Notes: generated by a model not told the origin, from the sequence alone. A stretch of 64,000 nt of DNA from Rhodobacteraceae bacterium MED-G08 (GCA_002457055.1 NTKT01000001.1:124001-188000), one strand, 5' to 3'. Shown: positions 35,137 to 46,616, counted from the stretch's first letter. Made by a program: numbers and translations.

Positions 35137-36078
35137 ATGGCTGAAGTTATCAAAACAAAAGTGTTGATTATAGGTTCTGGCCCAGCGGGATATTCTGCTG
35201 GTGTTTATGCAAGCAGGGCAATGTTAGAGCCAATTTTAATACAAGGTATTGAACCAGGGGGTCAACTTACCACAACTACTGAGGTTGAAAATTGGCCAGG
35301 CGATACCGAAGTTCAAGGTCCAGAACTAATGTTACGGATGGAGGCACACGCCAAAGCCATGGGCTGTCAGATTGTCCACGATATGGTTACCAGTTTGGAA
35401 TTAAGTAAAAGGCCCTTCATTGCTAATTGTGACAGCGGCCTCTCCTATGAAGCTGATGCTGTGATACTCGCTACTGGAGCGCGTGCAAAATGGTTAGGTT
35501 TAGATTCAGAGGAATACTTTAAAGGTTTTGGTGTCTCAGCATGCGCCACCTGTGATGGTTTTTTCTACCGTGAGCAAGAAATTGTAGTTGTAGGTGGTGG
35601 AAATACTGCTGTAGAAGAGGCATTATTTTTAACTAATTTTGCTTCAAAAGTTACCCTAATACATAGAAGAAATGAGCTTAGAGCTGAAAAAATTCTGCAA
35701 GAGCGATTACTAAATCATCCTAAAATTGAGCCATTGTGGTTCAACGAGTTAAAAGAAGTTATTGGAACAGATAATCCAAAAGGCGTGGAAGCTGTGCGCG
35801 TAGAAAATGTTAACACCGGCGAGATAACAGAGATACCTTGTAAAGGTGTTTTTATAGCAATCGGTCACTCTCCAGCATCGGAGCTAGTTAATGAACAGCT
35901 AGATACCCACAACGGTGGTTATGTAAAAGTCCAAGCTGGTAGTACCAGAACCTCAATCGATGGAATTTTCGCAGCAGGAGATCTCACCGACCATATTTAC
36001 CGTCAGGCAATTACTAGTGCGGGTATGGGTTGTATGGCTGCCTTAGATGCAGAAAAGTTTCTGGCTGAACAAGAGTAA
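35137..36078 (+). CDS. trxB: Thioredoxin reductase
   Basis: This 313-residue NADPH-dependent flavoenzyme has the FAD motif IIGSGPAGYSAGVYASRA, redox pair C136-A-T-C139, NADPH motif VVGGGNTAVEEAL, and C-terminal FAAGDLTDHIYRQAITSAG. It keeps thioredoxin reduced. It lies opposite the Lrp-type regulator. Confidence 0.95.
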   Translation: MAEVIKTKVLIIGSGPAGYSAGVYASRAMLEPILIQGIEPGGQLTTTTEVENWPGDTEVQGPELMLRMEAHAKAMGCQIVHDMVTSLELSKRPFIANCDSGLSYEADAVILATGARAKWLGLDSEEYFKGFGVSACATCDGFFYREQEIVVVGGGNTAVEEALFLTNFASKVTLIHRRNELRAEKILQERLLNHPKIEPLWFNELKEVIGTDNPKGVEAVRVENVNTGEITEIPCKGVFIAIGHSPASELVNEQLDTHNGGYVKVQAGSTRTSIDGIFAAGDLTDHIYRQAITSAGMGCMAALDAEKFLAEQE

Positions 36079-36088
36079 AATCATTCCA

Positions 36089-36982
36089 CTAGATCTTTAA
36101 CTTTCCGGTCATTAATACATATGCAGAACCAGTAACTTTCACGCCTGTTATATTTCCAGAAGAGGATAACACCTCAACCTCAGCTTCACCAGGCCGTCCT
36201 AAAAAGTCACCCTGATGAGCGTTGAAAGTGGGAGTTTGAATTAGTTTGTTATCCCAAAGATATGCCGCCATCGCACCAGTTGCGGAGCCAGTAAAAGGAT
36301 CTTCACTGCGCCCAGAAGATTGTAATAATAGTCTCGAAAAGGTTAATCCATTCTCCCTAGGCGGTGTCAAACATACCCAGAAAGGCTCCATTAAAATATT
36401 TTCAGATATTGTTGATCGCAATTTATGTAATGCAAGAAAATCAATTTTTACTTTTTTTAGCGTTTCCAAAGAATCAACTACCACTATCGGGAAAGGAAGG
36501 CCTGTGGATACCACTTGCGGTTCACATAAGATACTATCCTCGGGAATTCCTCCAATTGTTGAAAGAATTTTATTATCAATTTTAAGACCAAATCTGGGTG
36601 CAGGCTGTGTCATTGATATTTTTATTTGATCACCTAACCAACTAACTTCAACATGTATCAATCCAGCTAATGTTTCAAAAACCAAATTATTGTTATCATG
36701 TTTGCCCCTAGAAATTAGTGACATTGCTGTCGCAATCGTAGGGTGACCAGCAAAAGGTATTTCTTTATCAGACAAAAAATATCGAACTCGAAAATCTGCG
36801 ATATCTGAAGAAGACAGAAAAGTGCACTCCACCAAAGAAGTTTCTCTGACTATATTTAAGCACGATTGGTCCGACAAAATTCCATCATCGTAAAAAACTG
36901 CGCAGCCATTTCCACAAAATGGTTTCTGACTGAAAGCGTCTACCCAATCAAAATCAAATTCACGATTGTGAGACTGCACCAT
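36089..36982 (-). CDS. PhzF-family isomerase/epimerase-like protein
   Basis: This 297-residue protein shows the PhzF fold signatures: DWVDAFSQKPFCGNGCAVF at the N-terminus, an acidic residue in ETSLVECTF (the family's catalytic Glu region), PFAGHPTIATA, and RSEDPFTGSATGAMAAYLW. PhzF itself is a phenazine enzyme; no other phenazine gene is present, so the substrate is unknown. Confidence 0.87.
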   Translation of the reverse strand: MVQSHNREFDFDWVDAFSQKPFCGNGCAVFYDDGILSDQSCLNIVRETSLVECTFLSSSDIADFRVRYFLSDKEIPFAGHPTIATAMSLISRGKHDNNNLVFETLAGLIHVEVSWLGDQIKISMTQPAPRFGLKIDNKILSTIGGIPEDSILCEPQVVSTGLPFPIVVVDSLETLKKVKIDFLALHKLRSTISENILMEPFWVCLTPPRENGLTFSRLLLQSSGRSEDPFTGSATGAMAAYLWDNKLIQTPTFNAHQGDFLGRPGEAEVEVLSSSGNITGVKVTGSAYVLMTGKLKI

Positions 36983-37003
36983 TATCTCAAAGTCTTAAGT
37001 TGT

Positions 37004-37228
37004 TTAGTGAACTGGTACAGGATGAAATTCATTTTGCCTCGCAAGTACAAATGCAAGGGACCTATCCTTAACAAGTGCTAATCTATCACCAGTACTGCTA
37101 TTAAGCGAGTATACCCTACCCTGAGAAATTCCTTTAGCCACTACCTCCGGTAAATCCGCCACATTGACTGCCGATACATAAACCGTTCTATCATTAAGAT
37201 CACTTGAACTGAGGTTATCTTTAGTCAT
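37004..37228 (-). CDS. DUF1150 family protein
   Basis: This 74-residue protein with the DUF1150 pattern (VNVADLPEVV, followed by AFVLARQNEFHPVPVH) starts 2 bp after the hsp20 stop. The pairing with Hsp20 is common in Rhodobacterales and suggests a joint heat-shock role. Its function is unknown. Confidence 0.82.
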   Translation of the reverse strand: MTKDNLSSSDLNDRTVYVSAVNVADLPEVVAKGISQGRVYSLNSSTGDRLALVKDRSLAFVLARQNEFHPVPVH

Positions 37229-37230
37229 AA

Positions 37231-37644
37231 TTATGCTCTCCTTATTTTTATTTTTTGAACGACAGTTTCTGGAATACTTTGGGTTAGATCAATATGCAGC
37301 AGCCCATTTTCCATTACAGCCTGTCCAACATCGACACCCTCAGCTAAAACAAACGATCGCTGAAACTGACGTGCAGCTATTCCCCGATGCAAGAAGATGC
37401 GTCGACCATCGACTTCTTTTTGCCGCCCTTTAACGACTAATTGCTTATCTTCGACTGTTATGGATAAATCTTCTTCGGCAAAGCCTGCCAGAGCCAAAGT
37501 TATTCGAAAAGACGTTTCAGATGTTTGCTCTATGTTAAAAGGTGGATAACCTTCGTTACCATTTTTTGAAGCTCTTTCCAGAAGCCGCTCTAATTGCTCA
37601 AAACCTAACATATTAGGGTAAGTAGATAAAGTTAATCTCGTCAT
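37231..37644 (-). CDS. Small heat-shock protein Hsp20
   Basis: This 137-residue alpha-crystallin-domain chaperone (about 33-125) binds unfolding proteins. Signature strands are YPPFNIEQTSETSFRITLAL, LVVKGRQ, FLHRGIAARQFQRSF and the late GLLHIDL; the C-terminus has a short basic end. A clear RpoH-type promoter lies upstream. Confidence 0.93.
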   Translation of the reverse strand: MTRLTLSTYPNMLGFEQLERLLERASKNGNEGYPPFNIEQTSETSFRITLALAGFAEEDLSITVEDKQLVVKGRQKEVDGRRIFLHRGIAARQFQRSFVLAEGVDVGQAVMENGLLHIDLTQSIPETVVQKIKIRRA

Positions 37645-37705
37645 TTTTAGCCCTCTGAAATAAGCGATTTTTAACTGGCATTCCTGACGGCGGTGCTTGA
37701 TTTTG

Positions 37706-37733
37706 ATATGGGTACTAATTAGTAAAATTCAAG
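37706..37733 (-). promoter_or_regulatory. RpoH (sigma-32) promoter of hsp20-DUF1150
   Basis: On the minus strand CTTGAA (37733-37728), 14 nt, and ACCCATAT (37713-37706) match the sigma-32 consensus CTTGAA-N13/14-CCCCATNT almost perfectly. The hsp20 start at 37644 would leave a leader of about 55 nt. Confidence 0.75.
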
Positions 37734-37793
37734 GACTAGGAATATTTCGATACCAGTTGTATAATGCCTGCTTTAAGCGTTAGAAGTAACATT

Positions 37794-38018
37794 ATGAATG
37801 CCTACAACGATATATCGCTGAAAACTGAAGAAGTTCTGCAAATTGAATTGGAGGTTCTTAAGCAAGAGCATCGAGATTTAGATGAGGCTGTTTTGGCTCT
37901 TGAGGAACGAGGCACTAGAGATCAGCTCACAATTCAACGTCTAAAGAAAAAGAAACTAGCATTAAAAGATAAAATTGCTGTAATCGAAGACCGTCTGACA
38001 CCCGACATCATTGCTTAA
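37794..38018 (+). CDS. YdcH/DUF465 family protein
   Basis: This 74-residue, highly charged, predicted coiled-coil protein has the DUF465 pattern EVLQIELEVLKQEHRDLDEAV, then IQRLKKKKLALKDKI. The start at 37794 is preferred to one ten codons upstream because the family starts there. The function is unknown. It lies 48 bp upstream of purE. Confidence 0.75.
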   Translation: MNAYNDISLKTEEVLQIELEVLKQEHRDLDEAVLALEERGTRDQLTIQRLKKKKLALKDKIAVIEDRLTPDIIA

Positions 38019-38066
38019 ATGATTAAATTCTCTATAAGTCACAAAGAATTGTGAGGATGCGATATC

Positions 38067-38555
38067 ATGACGACTAAACCTTCTGTTGGCATTATTATGG
38101 GAAGCCAGTCAGATTGGCCAACTTTAAAATATTCCGCCAATATCCTTGACGAGTTCGATGTTAAATATGAAACAAAAATAGTATCCGCTCATCGTACGCC
38201 AGATAGACTATGGGAATACGGTAAATCTGCAGTAAACCGTGGCCTAAAAGTAATTATTGCTGGAGCTGGTGGAGCCGCTCATTTGCCAGGAATGATGGCA
38301 TCGAAAACACGGATCCCAATCATAGGCGTTCCGATTCAAACACAAGCCTTATCTGGAGTAGACAGCTTATATTCAATTGTCCAAATGCCACGCGGCTTTC
38401 CTGTGGCAACAATGGCAATAGGATCAACTGGGGCATCTAACGCAGCACTCATGGCATTAGAAATATTAGCCCTCAACGATGAGAGCTTAGCAAAAAATTT
38501 AGAGATTTGGAGAACTCAGTTATCTTCTTCAATACCAGATGAACCACAGAATTGA
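38067..38555 (+). CDS. purE: N5-carboxyaminoimidazole ribonucleotide mutase
   Basis: This 162-residue enzyme moves the carboxyl group in purine synthesis. Diagnostic motifs are [25 protein letters not shown] and [23 protein letters not shown] precedes the ATG. It overlaps purK by 17 nt. Confidence 0.96.
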   Translation: MTTKPSVGIIMGSQSDWPTLKYSANILDEFDVKYETKIVSAHRTPDRLWEYGKSAVNRGLKVIIAGAGGAAHLPGMMASKTRIPIIGVPIQTQALSGVDSLYSIVQMPRGFPVATMAIGSTGASNAALMALEILALNDESLAKNLEIWRTQLSSSIPDEPQN

Positions 38556-39621
38556 CGAAATGCTTGAACCTGGATCTAAAATTGGGATTTTAGGTGGTGG
38601 TCAGTTAGGTAGAATGCTAGCCGTAGCGGCCACAAGGTTAGGTTTTAAATCCCATATATTTGAACCTGCAGAAAACTCACCAGCTTCACAAGTTTCTTTT
38701 CAAGTATCGACAGCCTCATATGAGGATGAGAAGGCCTTAATAGAGTTTGCTAAAGACGTTGATGTTATTACTTACGAATTCGAAAACATTCCTACAAACG
38801 CACTTGATATTTTGGAAAAAATTGTGCCAATCCGACCCGGACGGGAAGCACTTCGAATTTCTCAAGACAGAATTATAGAGAAAGATTTCCTATCTGATTT
38901 AGGATTGAAAACAGCTCCTTATCAACTTGTAGAGGACTTAAGTTCTTTACAGACTGCATCGAAAAACATCGGCCTCCCAGCAATACTTAAAACCATTCGG
39001 CTTGGTTATGATGGAAAAGGTCAGGTAAGACTATCCAAGAATAGTAATCTTGAGGAAGAGTATAGAAAGTTAGAAAATCATTCATTAGTGTACGAAGGCT
39101 TTGTTGATTTTGAGTTTGAAGTTTCGGTTATAGCCGCCCGTAATTTGTCAGGACAAGTCGCCTGTTATGATCCGGGACAAAACATACATGTAAATGGTAT
39201 ACTGCATACGACAACTGTGCCTTCACAATTAAACAGCAAGCAAACGATTGATGCGGTACTTATAGCCAGTAAGATACTTGAGAGCCTCAATTACGTAGGG
39301 GTGCTAGGAGTAGAACTATTTCATACAAAAGCCGGATTAATTGTTAACGAAATTGCACCCAGAGTTCACAATTCAGGTCATTGGACGCAAAACGGTTGCT
39401 CAATTGATCAATTTGAGCAGCATATTAGAGCCATTACAGGCTGGCCACTTGGAGATGGCAAAAGAAATACTAACGTCGTTATGGAGAACCTTATTGGTGA
39501 TGAAATTAAACGTGCGCCCACGTTAGCACTGGATGGAAATATTTCCCTCCACCTATACGGTAAAAATGACATAAAACCGGGCCGCAAAATGGGTCATTTT
39601 AATTTAGTTAAAGAAAAATAA
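38539..39621 (+). CDS. purK: N5-carboxyaminoimidazole ribonucleotide synthase
   Basis: This 360-residue ATP-grasp ligase supplies the PurE substrate. It has [19 protein letters not shown] near the N-terminus, the ATP-grasp core [13 protein letters not shown], and [14 protein letters not shown]. It overlaps purE, as in the classical purEK pair. Confidence 0.95.
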   Translation: MNHRIDEMLEPGSKIGILGGGQLGRMLAVAATRLGFKSHIFEPAENSPASQVSFQVSTASYEDEKALIEFAKDVDVITYEFENIPTNALDILEKIVPIRPGREALRISQDRIIEKDFLSDLGLKTAPYQLVEDLSSLQTASKNIGLPAILKTIRLGYDGKGQVRLSKNSNLEEEYRKLENHSLVYEGFVDFEFEVSVIAARNLSGQVACYDPGQNIHVNGILHTTTVPSQLNSKQTIDAVLIASKILESLNYVGVLGVELFHTKAGLIVNEIAPRVHNSGHWTQNGCSIDQFEQHIRAITGWPLGDGKRNTNVVMENLIGDEIKRAPTLALDGNISLHLYGKNDIKPGRKMGHFNLVKEK

Positions 39622-39650
39622 AAAGCCCACGCTGCTTGGGCGTGAGCTTT
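39622..39650. terminator. Bidirectional terminator between purK and groEL
   Basis: AAAGCCCACGC (39622-39632) and GCGTGAGCTTT (39640-39650) form an 11-bp stem with one mismatch. A-rich and T-rich flanks on both sides suit the convergent purK and groEL genes. Confidence 0.7.
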
Positions 39651-39676
39651 ATCTTTGCTAAGCTTGGAGCTGGGGG

Positions 39677-41353
<1,677 letters not shown>

Positions 41354-41380
41354 CTATCTAAAATTTCTGAGTAACGCGAT

Positions 41381-41674
41381 TTAGGACAAAATGCCTAAAA
41401 CATCGCTTTCTTTCATGATCAATAACTCTTCGCCATCGATCGTAACTTCTGTACCTGACCATTTGCCAAAGAGTATTTTGTCACCCTCCTTAACGGCCAT
41501 AGCAATCAGCTCTCCGTTATCTTTGCGGGCACCTTCGCCAGCAGCGACAACAAGGCCTTCAGCAGGTTTCTCTTTTGCACTATCAGGGATGATCAACCCA
41601 CCAGCAGTTTTCTCATCACTTTCCACGCGACGCACTAGGACGCGATCGTGAAGCGGTTTTAATGCCATTTTCAA
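41381..41674 (-). CDS. groS: Co-chaperonin GroES
   Basis: This 97-residue lid protein of GroEL has the N-terminus [16 protein letters not shown] (from the second Met) and the mobile-loop region [16 protein letters not shown]. Control by HrcA and probably RpoH is suggested by the upstream elements. Confidence 0.97.
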   Translation of the reverse strand: MKMALKPLHDRVLVRRVESDEKTAGGLIIPDSAKEKPAEGLVVAAGEGARKDNGELIAMAVKEGDKILFGKWSGTEVTIDGEELLIMKESDVLGILS

Positions 41675-41713
41675 GGCTCCTTTAATAAGTTTCGGTCCTG
41701 CTCATTCGAGCAT

Positions 41714-41740
41714 TTAGCACTCACCATTGAAGAGTGCTAA
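41714..41740 (-). promoter_or_regulatory. CIRCE operator (HrcA site) of groESL
   Basis: TTAGCACTC and GAGTGCTAA flank a 9-nt spacer as a perfect CIRCE element, 40 bp upstream of groES. An HrcA repressor is expected elsewhere in the genome. Confidence 0.97.
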
Positions 41741-41755
41741 CGAAGGTCAAATAGG

Positions 41756-41777
41756 TATGCCGGCAGTAAGAGTCAAG
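41756..41777 (-). promoter_or_regulatory. Candidate groESL promoter
   Basis: Reading the minus strand, CTTGACT begins at 41777 (TTGACT 41776-41771) and ATACC/CCTATTT lies toward the CIRCE. It fits a sigma-70 -35 box with a poor -10, or a sigma-32-like CTTGAC-N15-ACCTATTT. The two readings cannot be separated. Confidence 0.4.
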
Positions 41778-41883
41778 AGAAGCAACAAAAAAATCTGTGT
41801 TAGAAAATAACAGTGCTAATAAACGCAGAAACTCTCGTCTATCCAGCATCTAATTTATTCTGCAAAAATTGCTTAGTTAGAGA

Positions 41884-43911
41884 TCAATTTAAACCTCTAG
41901 CCTTAATCATGGCTGATGGATCAGGTAACCGGCCTCTAAACCTCTTGTATAGAATTGCCGGCTCCTCAGACCCACCTGCAGCTAGGATATTTTTCTCTAA
42001 CGACTTTGCAACTACGGGATCAAAAGGGTCTTTTGCTTCCTCAAACGCAGCGAAGGCATCGGCGTCCATCACCTCGGACCACATGTAACTGTAATAGCCA
42101 CTAGCATAGCCACTGCCTGAAAAAACATGCGCAAAATGTGGTACGGAGTGTCGCATGCCAATCGCTTTGGGAACTTTAAGCTGATGCAAAATCTGATCTT
42201 GCCTTTCCAATATGTCGACCGGTGTTTCCTCTAGATGTAAGTATAGATCTACAAAAGCTGATGCCAGGTACTCTGTTGTTTGAAATCCCATATCGAAAGT
42301 AGATGCTTCCAGAATAGAATAAAGCATTTCTTCCGGTAAAGTTTTCCCAGTTTTACAGTGTATTGCAAATTCTTTTAGGACTTCAGGGACTTCCAGCCAA
42401 TGTTCAAATAATTGACTGGGCAATTCAACAAAGTCACGCGCTACTGATGTACCAGAAATGATATCATAAGTTACATCGGATAAAATTTGGTGAAGCGCAT
42501 GACCAAATTCGTGAAATAAAGTTCGTGCATCCTCAAATGACAGAACCGTATTGTCTAATCTTGAAAAGTTACAGACATTAATAACAATTGGTATTTGCTC
42601 GTTGGGAAACTTTGCCTGTGACCTCATCGCACTACACCAAGCACCCGATCTTTTTGACGGACGAGAGAAATAATCGCCAATAAAGACAGCAATACTTTTC
42701 CCTTTTCTCGAAACTGTCCAAGCACGACAATCTTCATGATAAAGAGGTATCTCTAATGGTGAAAACTCTAAACTAAATAACTTGGAGGCACATTTAAACT
42801 TTGCATTAATTAGGTTATCTAATTGAAAAAAAGGTTTCACGCTTTCTTCATCTAAATCATATTCTTTAAGACGCCTTCGCTCGGCGTAAAACCTCCAGTC
42901 CCAACCTTTTAAAGTATCATTGACACCGTCATCACGCATCATTGCAGTCAAAAGCGCTTCATCCCTAATTGCTACTACTCGTGCAGGACCCCAGACTTTT
43001 TTCAGTAGATTTTCTACATTTTCTGGCGAGGCCGCCATCTCAGTATCTAATTTGTAATGTGAGTAGGACTCAAATCCTAAAAGTTTTGCCATTTCTGCCC
43101 TTAATTTAAGGGTCTGTTGAGCAAGTTTTACATTGTCTCGAGCACCACCATTGGCACCACGTTTTATCCAAGCAATATACGCGATCTTCCTCAGCTCACG
43201 ATCAGGACAAAATTGCAAGAAAGGGGTAATTAATGAACGCGAAAGTGTTAAAACAGGGTCATTAATACCACGTTCTTGACCAGCCTGTTTTAAAGCCTCA
43301 ACTAGAAATGAAGGAAGCAACTCAAGCGTTTCTCGCTTTAATTCCATGAACCAGTCACGCTCATCACTCAACAAATTCTGAGAAAACTTAGTACCGATTA
43401 CGGCTAACTGTTTACTTATGTCTTGAAACCTTGTCTTATTTCTTCCTTTCAGCGCGGCTCCTGAACGGACAAAGTTTCTATGAACAAGCTTTAAAACCCT
43501 ATCTTGCTCCTGATCTAAGCCATTCAAGTGCTTTGTCTCTACAACTCGATCAATCCTGTCAAAAAGCTCAGTATTAGAATAAATATTTGTATTATGATCG
43601 CTTAGCTTAGATGAAAAAACTAAAAGTAGTTCATCCCGTTTTTTATTGGTGTGAGCTCCTGCTATAGTATAAAAAGTAGATACAATCCGATCCAGCAATT
43701 GACCTGTTGAAAGAAGGGCTTCAATAGTATTCTCGAAAGTAGGTTCATTTCTATTTTTTATTATTTCCTCAACCTCAATTAATGCCTTAGAGCAAGCTAT
43801 CTCCAAGGCAGGCCGGAAATGTTCATCATAAATAACATTAAAGGGCGCAATTTCATGTTGGGTTTCCCATTTTCCTAATAACGGGTTTTGTGATTGATCA
43901 GACAGCGCCAT
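41884..43911 (-). CDS. M3-family zinc oligopeptidase
   Basis: This 675-residue cytoplasmic metallopeptidase (oligopeptidase A/Dcp group) degrades short peptides. The zinc motif FHEFGHALH (HExxH) lies near residue 460, followed by the family segment FVELPSQLFEHWL. ATG at 43911 (MALSDQSQNPLLGKW) is chosen over one 23 codons upstream inside moeB; this leaves a 14-nt overlap. It is last in the coaBC-dut-moeB operon. Confidence 0.9.
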   Translation of the reverse strand: MALSDQSQNPLLGKWETQHEIAPFNVIYDEHFRPALEIACSKALIEVEEIIKNRNEPTFENTIEALLSTGQLLDRIVSTFYTIAGAHTNKKRDELLLVFSSKLSDHNTNIYSNTELFDRIDRVVETKHLNGLDQEQDRVLKLVHRNFVRSGAALKGRNKTRFQDISKQLAVIGTKFSQNLLSDERDWFMELKRETLELLPSFLVEALKQAGQERGINDPVLTLSRSLITPFLQFCPDRELRKIAYIAWIKRGANGGARDNVKLAQQTLKLRAEMAKLLGFESYSHYKLDTEMAASPENVENLLKKVWGPARVVAIRDEALLTAMMRDDGVNDTLKGWDWRFYAERRRLKEYDLDEESVKPFFQLDNLINAKFKCASKLFSLEFSPLEIPLYHEDCRAWTVSRKGKSIAVFIGDYFSRPSKRSGAWCSAMRSQAKFPNEQIPIVINVCNFSRLDNTVLSFEDARTLFHEFGHALHQILSDVTYDIISGTSVARDFVELPSQLFEHWLEVPEVLKEFAIHCKTGKTLPEEMLYSILEASTFDMGFQTTEYLASAFVDLYLHLEETPVDILERQDQILHQLKVPKAIGMRHSVPHFAHVFSGSGYASGYYSYMWSEVMDADAFAAFEEAKDPFDPVVAKSLEKNILAAGGSEEPAILYKRFRGRLPDPSAMIKARGLN

Positions 43912-44953
43912 TCGCACAGATCCTGCAATTAGTAGCTTTATTAACCTTAATTGATCTTGTTTCGGCTTGCATCGCATCATAAATCAACATGACACCATTC
44001 AATCCATTACCAACATCCAGAATATGTTTAATGGCCTCTGCAGCCATTAAAGTTCCAATCACGCCAGGTAAGGCTGAGAAAACGCCCGCTTCTGCACACG
44101 TAGGTGCTAATCCAGCCGCTGGTTTTTCAGGGAAAATACACTGATAACATGGAGAATTAAGAGAATGGTCGAAGACCATTACCTGTCCTTCCCACTGACT
44201 CAGGGCGCCAGAAACAACTACTTTGGAGAGAGATTTTGCCACCTCATTTACCAAATATCGGGTCTCAAAATTATCACTACCCTCAATGATTATATCGTAC
44301 TCAGAAAGAAGTTCACTCGCTATATCGCGGCTTAACCGTCTGTGATAAGGTTTAACTTTAATATAGGGATTCTGATCTTCAATAGCTCTTTGTGCAGAAA
44401 AAACTTTGGGAAGTCCTATCGAATGATCATTATGGATCACTTGGCGTTGAAGGTTTGATTGATCCACCACATCATCATCAATAATTCCAAGTGTACCAAT
44501 ACCTGCGGCAGAAAGGTACTGCAGCACCGGGGAGCCTAAGCCGCCAGCACCAACAACCAGTACAGAGGCTGATTTGAGCTTTTTTTGACCTAAACCACCA
44601 ATTTCACGCATTATCAAATGCCGCGAGTATCGGTCCAATTCAAAGTCGGAAAAACTTATTTCGGAAGAGTGTTCAGATTTAATTTCTTGGGTATTTTTTA
44701 TAGATAATGATCTTATGCGTTTTAGTATTTCTCGGTAGAAATAAACTACTAGAAATATACTTATCAGAAGAGCCCACGGTTCCAAACTACCACCTAATGC
44801 AACTCGTAGATTGTTTTCAGGCGGCAGAGTTAAATGAACACATGAAATAAAAACTGATAGTCCGATTGCAACAGCAGGCACAATTGGTTTGGACAATTGT
44901 AGTTTGCGGGCAATAATCCAAAATACAACAAATCCTATAATAATAGAAAACAT
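43898..44953 (-). CDS. moeB: MoeB/ThiF-type adenylyltransferase with N-terminal membrane segments
   Basis: This 351-residue protein should adenylate the C-terminus of a sulfur carrier such as MoaD. The catalytic domain (about 105-350) has VVGAGGLGSPVLQYLSAAGI, DDDVVDQSNLQRQ, two CxxC zinc pairs (CYQC and CRIC) and TCAEAGVFSALPG. The first 90 residues hold about three hydrophobic helices, so the enzyme may be membrane-attached. The start overlaps the dut stop by 1 nt. Confidence 0.85.
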   Translation of the reverse strand: MFSIIIGFVVFWIIARKLQLSKPIVPAVAIGLSVFISCVHLTLPPENNLRVALGGSLEPWALLISIFLVVYFYREILKRIRSLSIKNTQEIKSEHSSEISFSDFELDRYSRHLIMREIGGLGQKKLKSASVLVVGAGGLGSPVLQYLSAAGIGTLGIIDDDVVDQSNLQRQVIHNDHSIGLPKVFSAQRAIEDQNPYIKVKPYHRRLSRDIASELLSEYDIIIEGSDNFETRYLVNEVAKSLSKVVVSGALSQWEGQVMVFDHSLNSPCYQCIFPEKPAAGLAPTCAEAGVFSALPGVIGTLMAAEAIKHILDVGNGLNGVMLIYDAMQAETRSIKVNKATNCRICANGAV

Positions 44954-45423
44954 TAATCTATTCCCGTGGATCCAAAGCCAGTTGCACCACGCTCTGTTTC
45001 AGCTAGATCTTTAGAAAGTAAAAATTTCATTTGTGCGACCTCTGCAACAACCATTTGAGCAATACGGTCGCCATGGGAAATTTTGAATTCCTGGTCCCCA
45101 GAATTAATAAGTATCACCGCAACTTCTCCACGGTAATCACAATCAATGGTACCAGGACTGTTGAGAACAGTTACACCATTTTTGATTGCAAGACCTGATC
45201 TTGGTCTAATTTGCACTTCATGTCCTTCAGGTATCTCCATCATTAAGCCAGTAGGAATTAAAGACCAACACCCAGGCATTAATATTTTACCAAAATTTCT
45301 TATGCTTTCAGGAAAGTTAGCGCGAAGATCTGCACCAGATGAACCATTGGTTGCATATTTCGGTATTGGTACATTTTCATCTGCACCAGACGTATGTCTT
45401 ATTTTGAGCGTTAAAGACATCAA
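44953..45423 (-). CDS. dut: dUTP diphosphatase
   Basis: This 156-residue trimeric dUTPase prevents uracil incorporation into DNA. Motifs are present in order: SSGADLRAN, RPRSGLAIK, GTIDCDYRGEV, and C-terminal ERGATGFGSTG. It overlaps coaBC by 4 nt. Confidence 0.95.
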   Translation of the reverse strand: MMSLTLKIRHTSGADENVPIPKYATNGSSGADLRANFPESIRNFGKILMPGCWSLIPTGLMMEIPEGHEVQIRPRSGLAIKNGVTVLNSPGTIDCDYRGEVAVILINSGDQEFKISHGDRIAQMVVAEVAQMKFLLSKDLAETERGATGFGSTGID

Positions 45424-46616
45424 AGCTCCAAAGCGTCACATATTTTTGCCGCTAGTTTTCTGGCAACTGATTTTTTTGACATCAAAGGCCAATCTTCTTT
45501 TTTCTTTTTGGTAAAGATAGTAATTTTATTTTCATCACCACCCATAACTCCTGTACTATCGGATACATCGTTCGCAATGATCCAATCACAGCCTTTTTTC
45601 TTAAATTTTGTCTCAGCATTTTTATGTACGTCTGAGGTTTCAGCTGCAAAACCGATCACTAACTGGGGCCTATTTTCCTGCAAATTACTAACATAGCGTA
45701 AAATGTCTGGGTTTTCCTTGAATTTTAACACGGGCAAGCGTTCATTATCTTTTTTGATTTTTTGCTCTGCTACTTCATCGAAATACCAATCACCAACTGC
45801 TGCAACAAAAACTGCAACGTCAGCAGGTAATTGATCCAACACAGCTTTATACATCTCTCGCCCTGTTTCTATATTTACTAAATCTACATTAGGCGGGGTG
45901 GCCACTGCACTTGGGCCAGTTATGAAAACTACATTAGCACCCAAATCCGCCAAGGCGCTGGCTATTGCTGTCCCCTGTGCACCAGATGACTTGTTCGCTA
46001 TATACCTGATCGGATCCATCATTTCGTGCGTGGTGCCAGATGTAACAATAATACGCTTGCCTGAAAGTGGACCTTCCTTAAAGTAACTATTCAGAAATGT
46101 TATTACTTCCGCTGGTTCAGACATTCGGCCAAATCCAAATTCCCCGCAAGCCATATCTCCCTGATTGGGGCCAATAGTAACAATGCCATCATCACGAATG
46201 GCACCAAGATTTCTTTGGGTTGCTGGATGATGCCACATTCGCACATTCATAGAAGGAGCTACTAATACCGGCTTATCAGTCGCTAGCAAAAGCGTTGAGG
46301 CGAGATCATCACAAGTCCCTTGTGCCATTTTTGATAAAAAATCAGCTGACGCAGGGGCTACTAGAATTATATCGGCGGATCTTGATAGTTCTATATGTCC
46401 CATCTCTGCTTCTGCTGTTAAATCAAATAATTCAGTGTAGACCTTTGAACCCGCGATTGCCGAAACAGATAATGGTGTTACGAACTGTTGAGAAGATTTC
46501 GTCATTACAGGTACGACTGAGGCTTTATTCACTTGCAACAAACGTATCAACTCAAGTGACTTATACGCCGCAATTCCTCCAGTAATAACCAGTAGAATCT
46601 TTTTGCCTTCTAACAT
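45420..46616 (-). CDS. coaBC: Bifunctional phosphopantothenoylcysteine decarboxylase/synthetase
   Basis: This 398-residue coenzyme A enzyme has a CoaC flavodomain (VITGGIAAYKSLELIRLL, APSMNVRMW, catalytic Cys in DMACGEFGFGRM) and a CoaB domain (IVTSGTTHEMMDPIRYIANK, AAVGDWYF). ATG at 46616 follows GAGGG by 5 nt and is preferred to one ten codons upstream. It is the first gene of the operon. Confidence 0.94.
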   Translation of the reverse strand: MLEGKKILLVITGGIAAYKSLELIRLLQVNKASVVPVMTKSSQQFVTPLSVSAIAGSKVYTELFDLTAEAEMGHIELSRSADIILVAPASADFLSKMAQGTCDDLASTLLLATDKPVLVAPSMNVRMWHHPATQRNLGAIRDDGIVTIGPNQGDMACGEFGFGRMSEPAEVITFLNSYFKEGPLSGKRIIVTSGTTHEMMDPIRYIANKSSGAQGTAIASALADLGANVVFITGPSAVATPPNVDLVNIETGREMYKAVLDQLPADVAVFVAAVGDWYFDEVAEQKIKKDNERLPVLKFKENPDILRYVSNLQENRPQLVIGFAAETSDVHKNAETKFKKKGCDWIIANDVSDSTGVMGGDENKITIFTKKKKEDWPLMSKKSVARKLAAKICDALEL

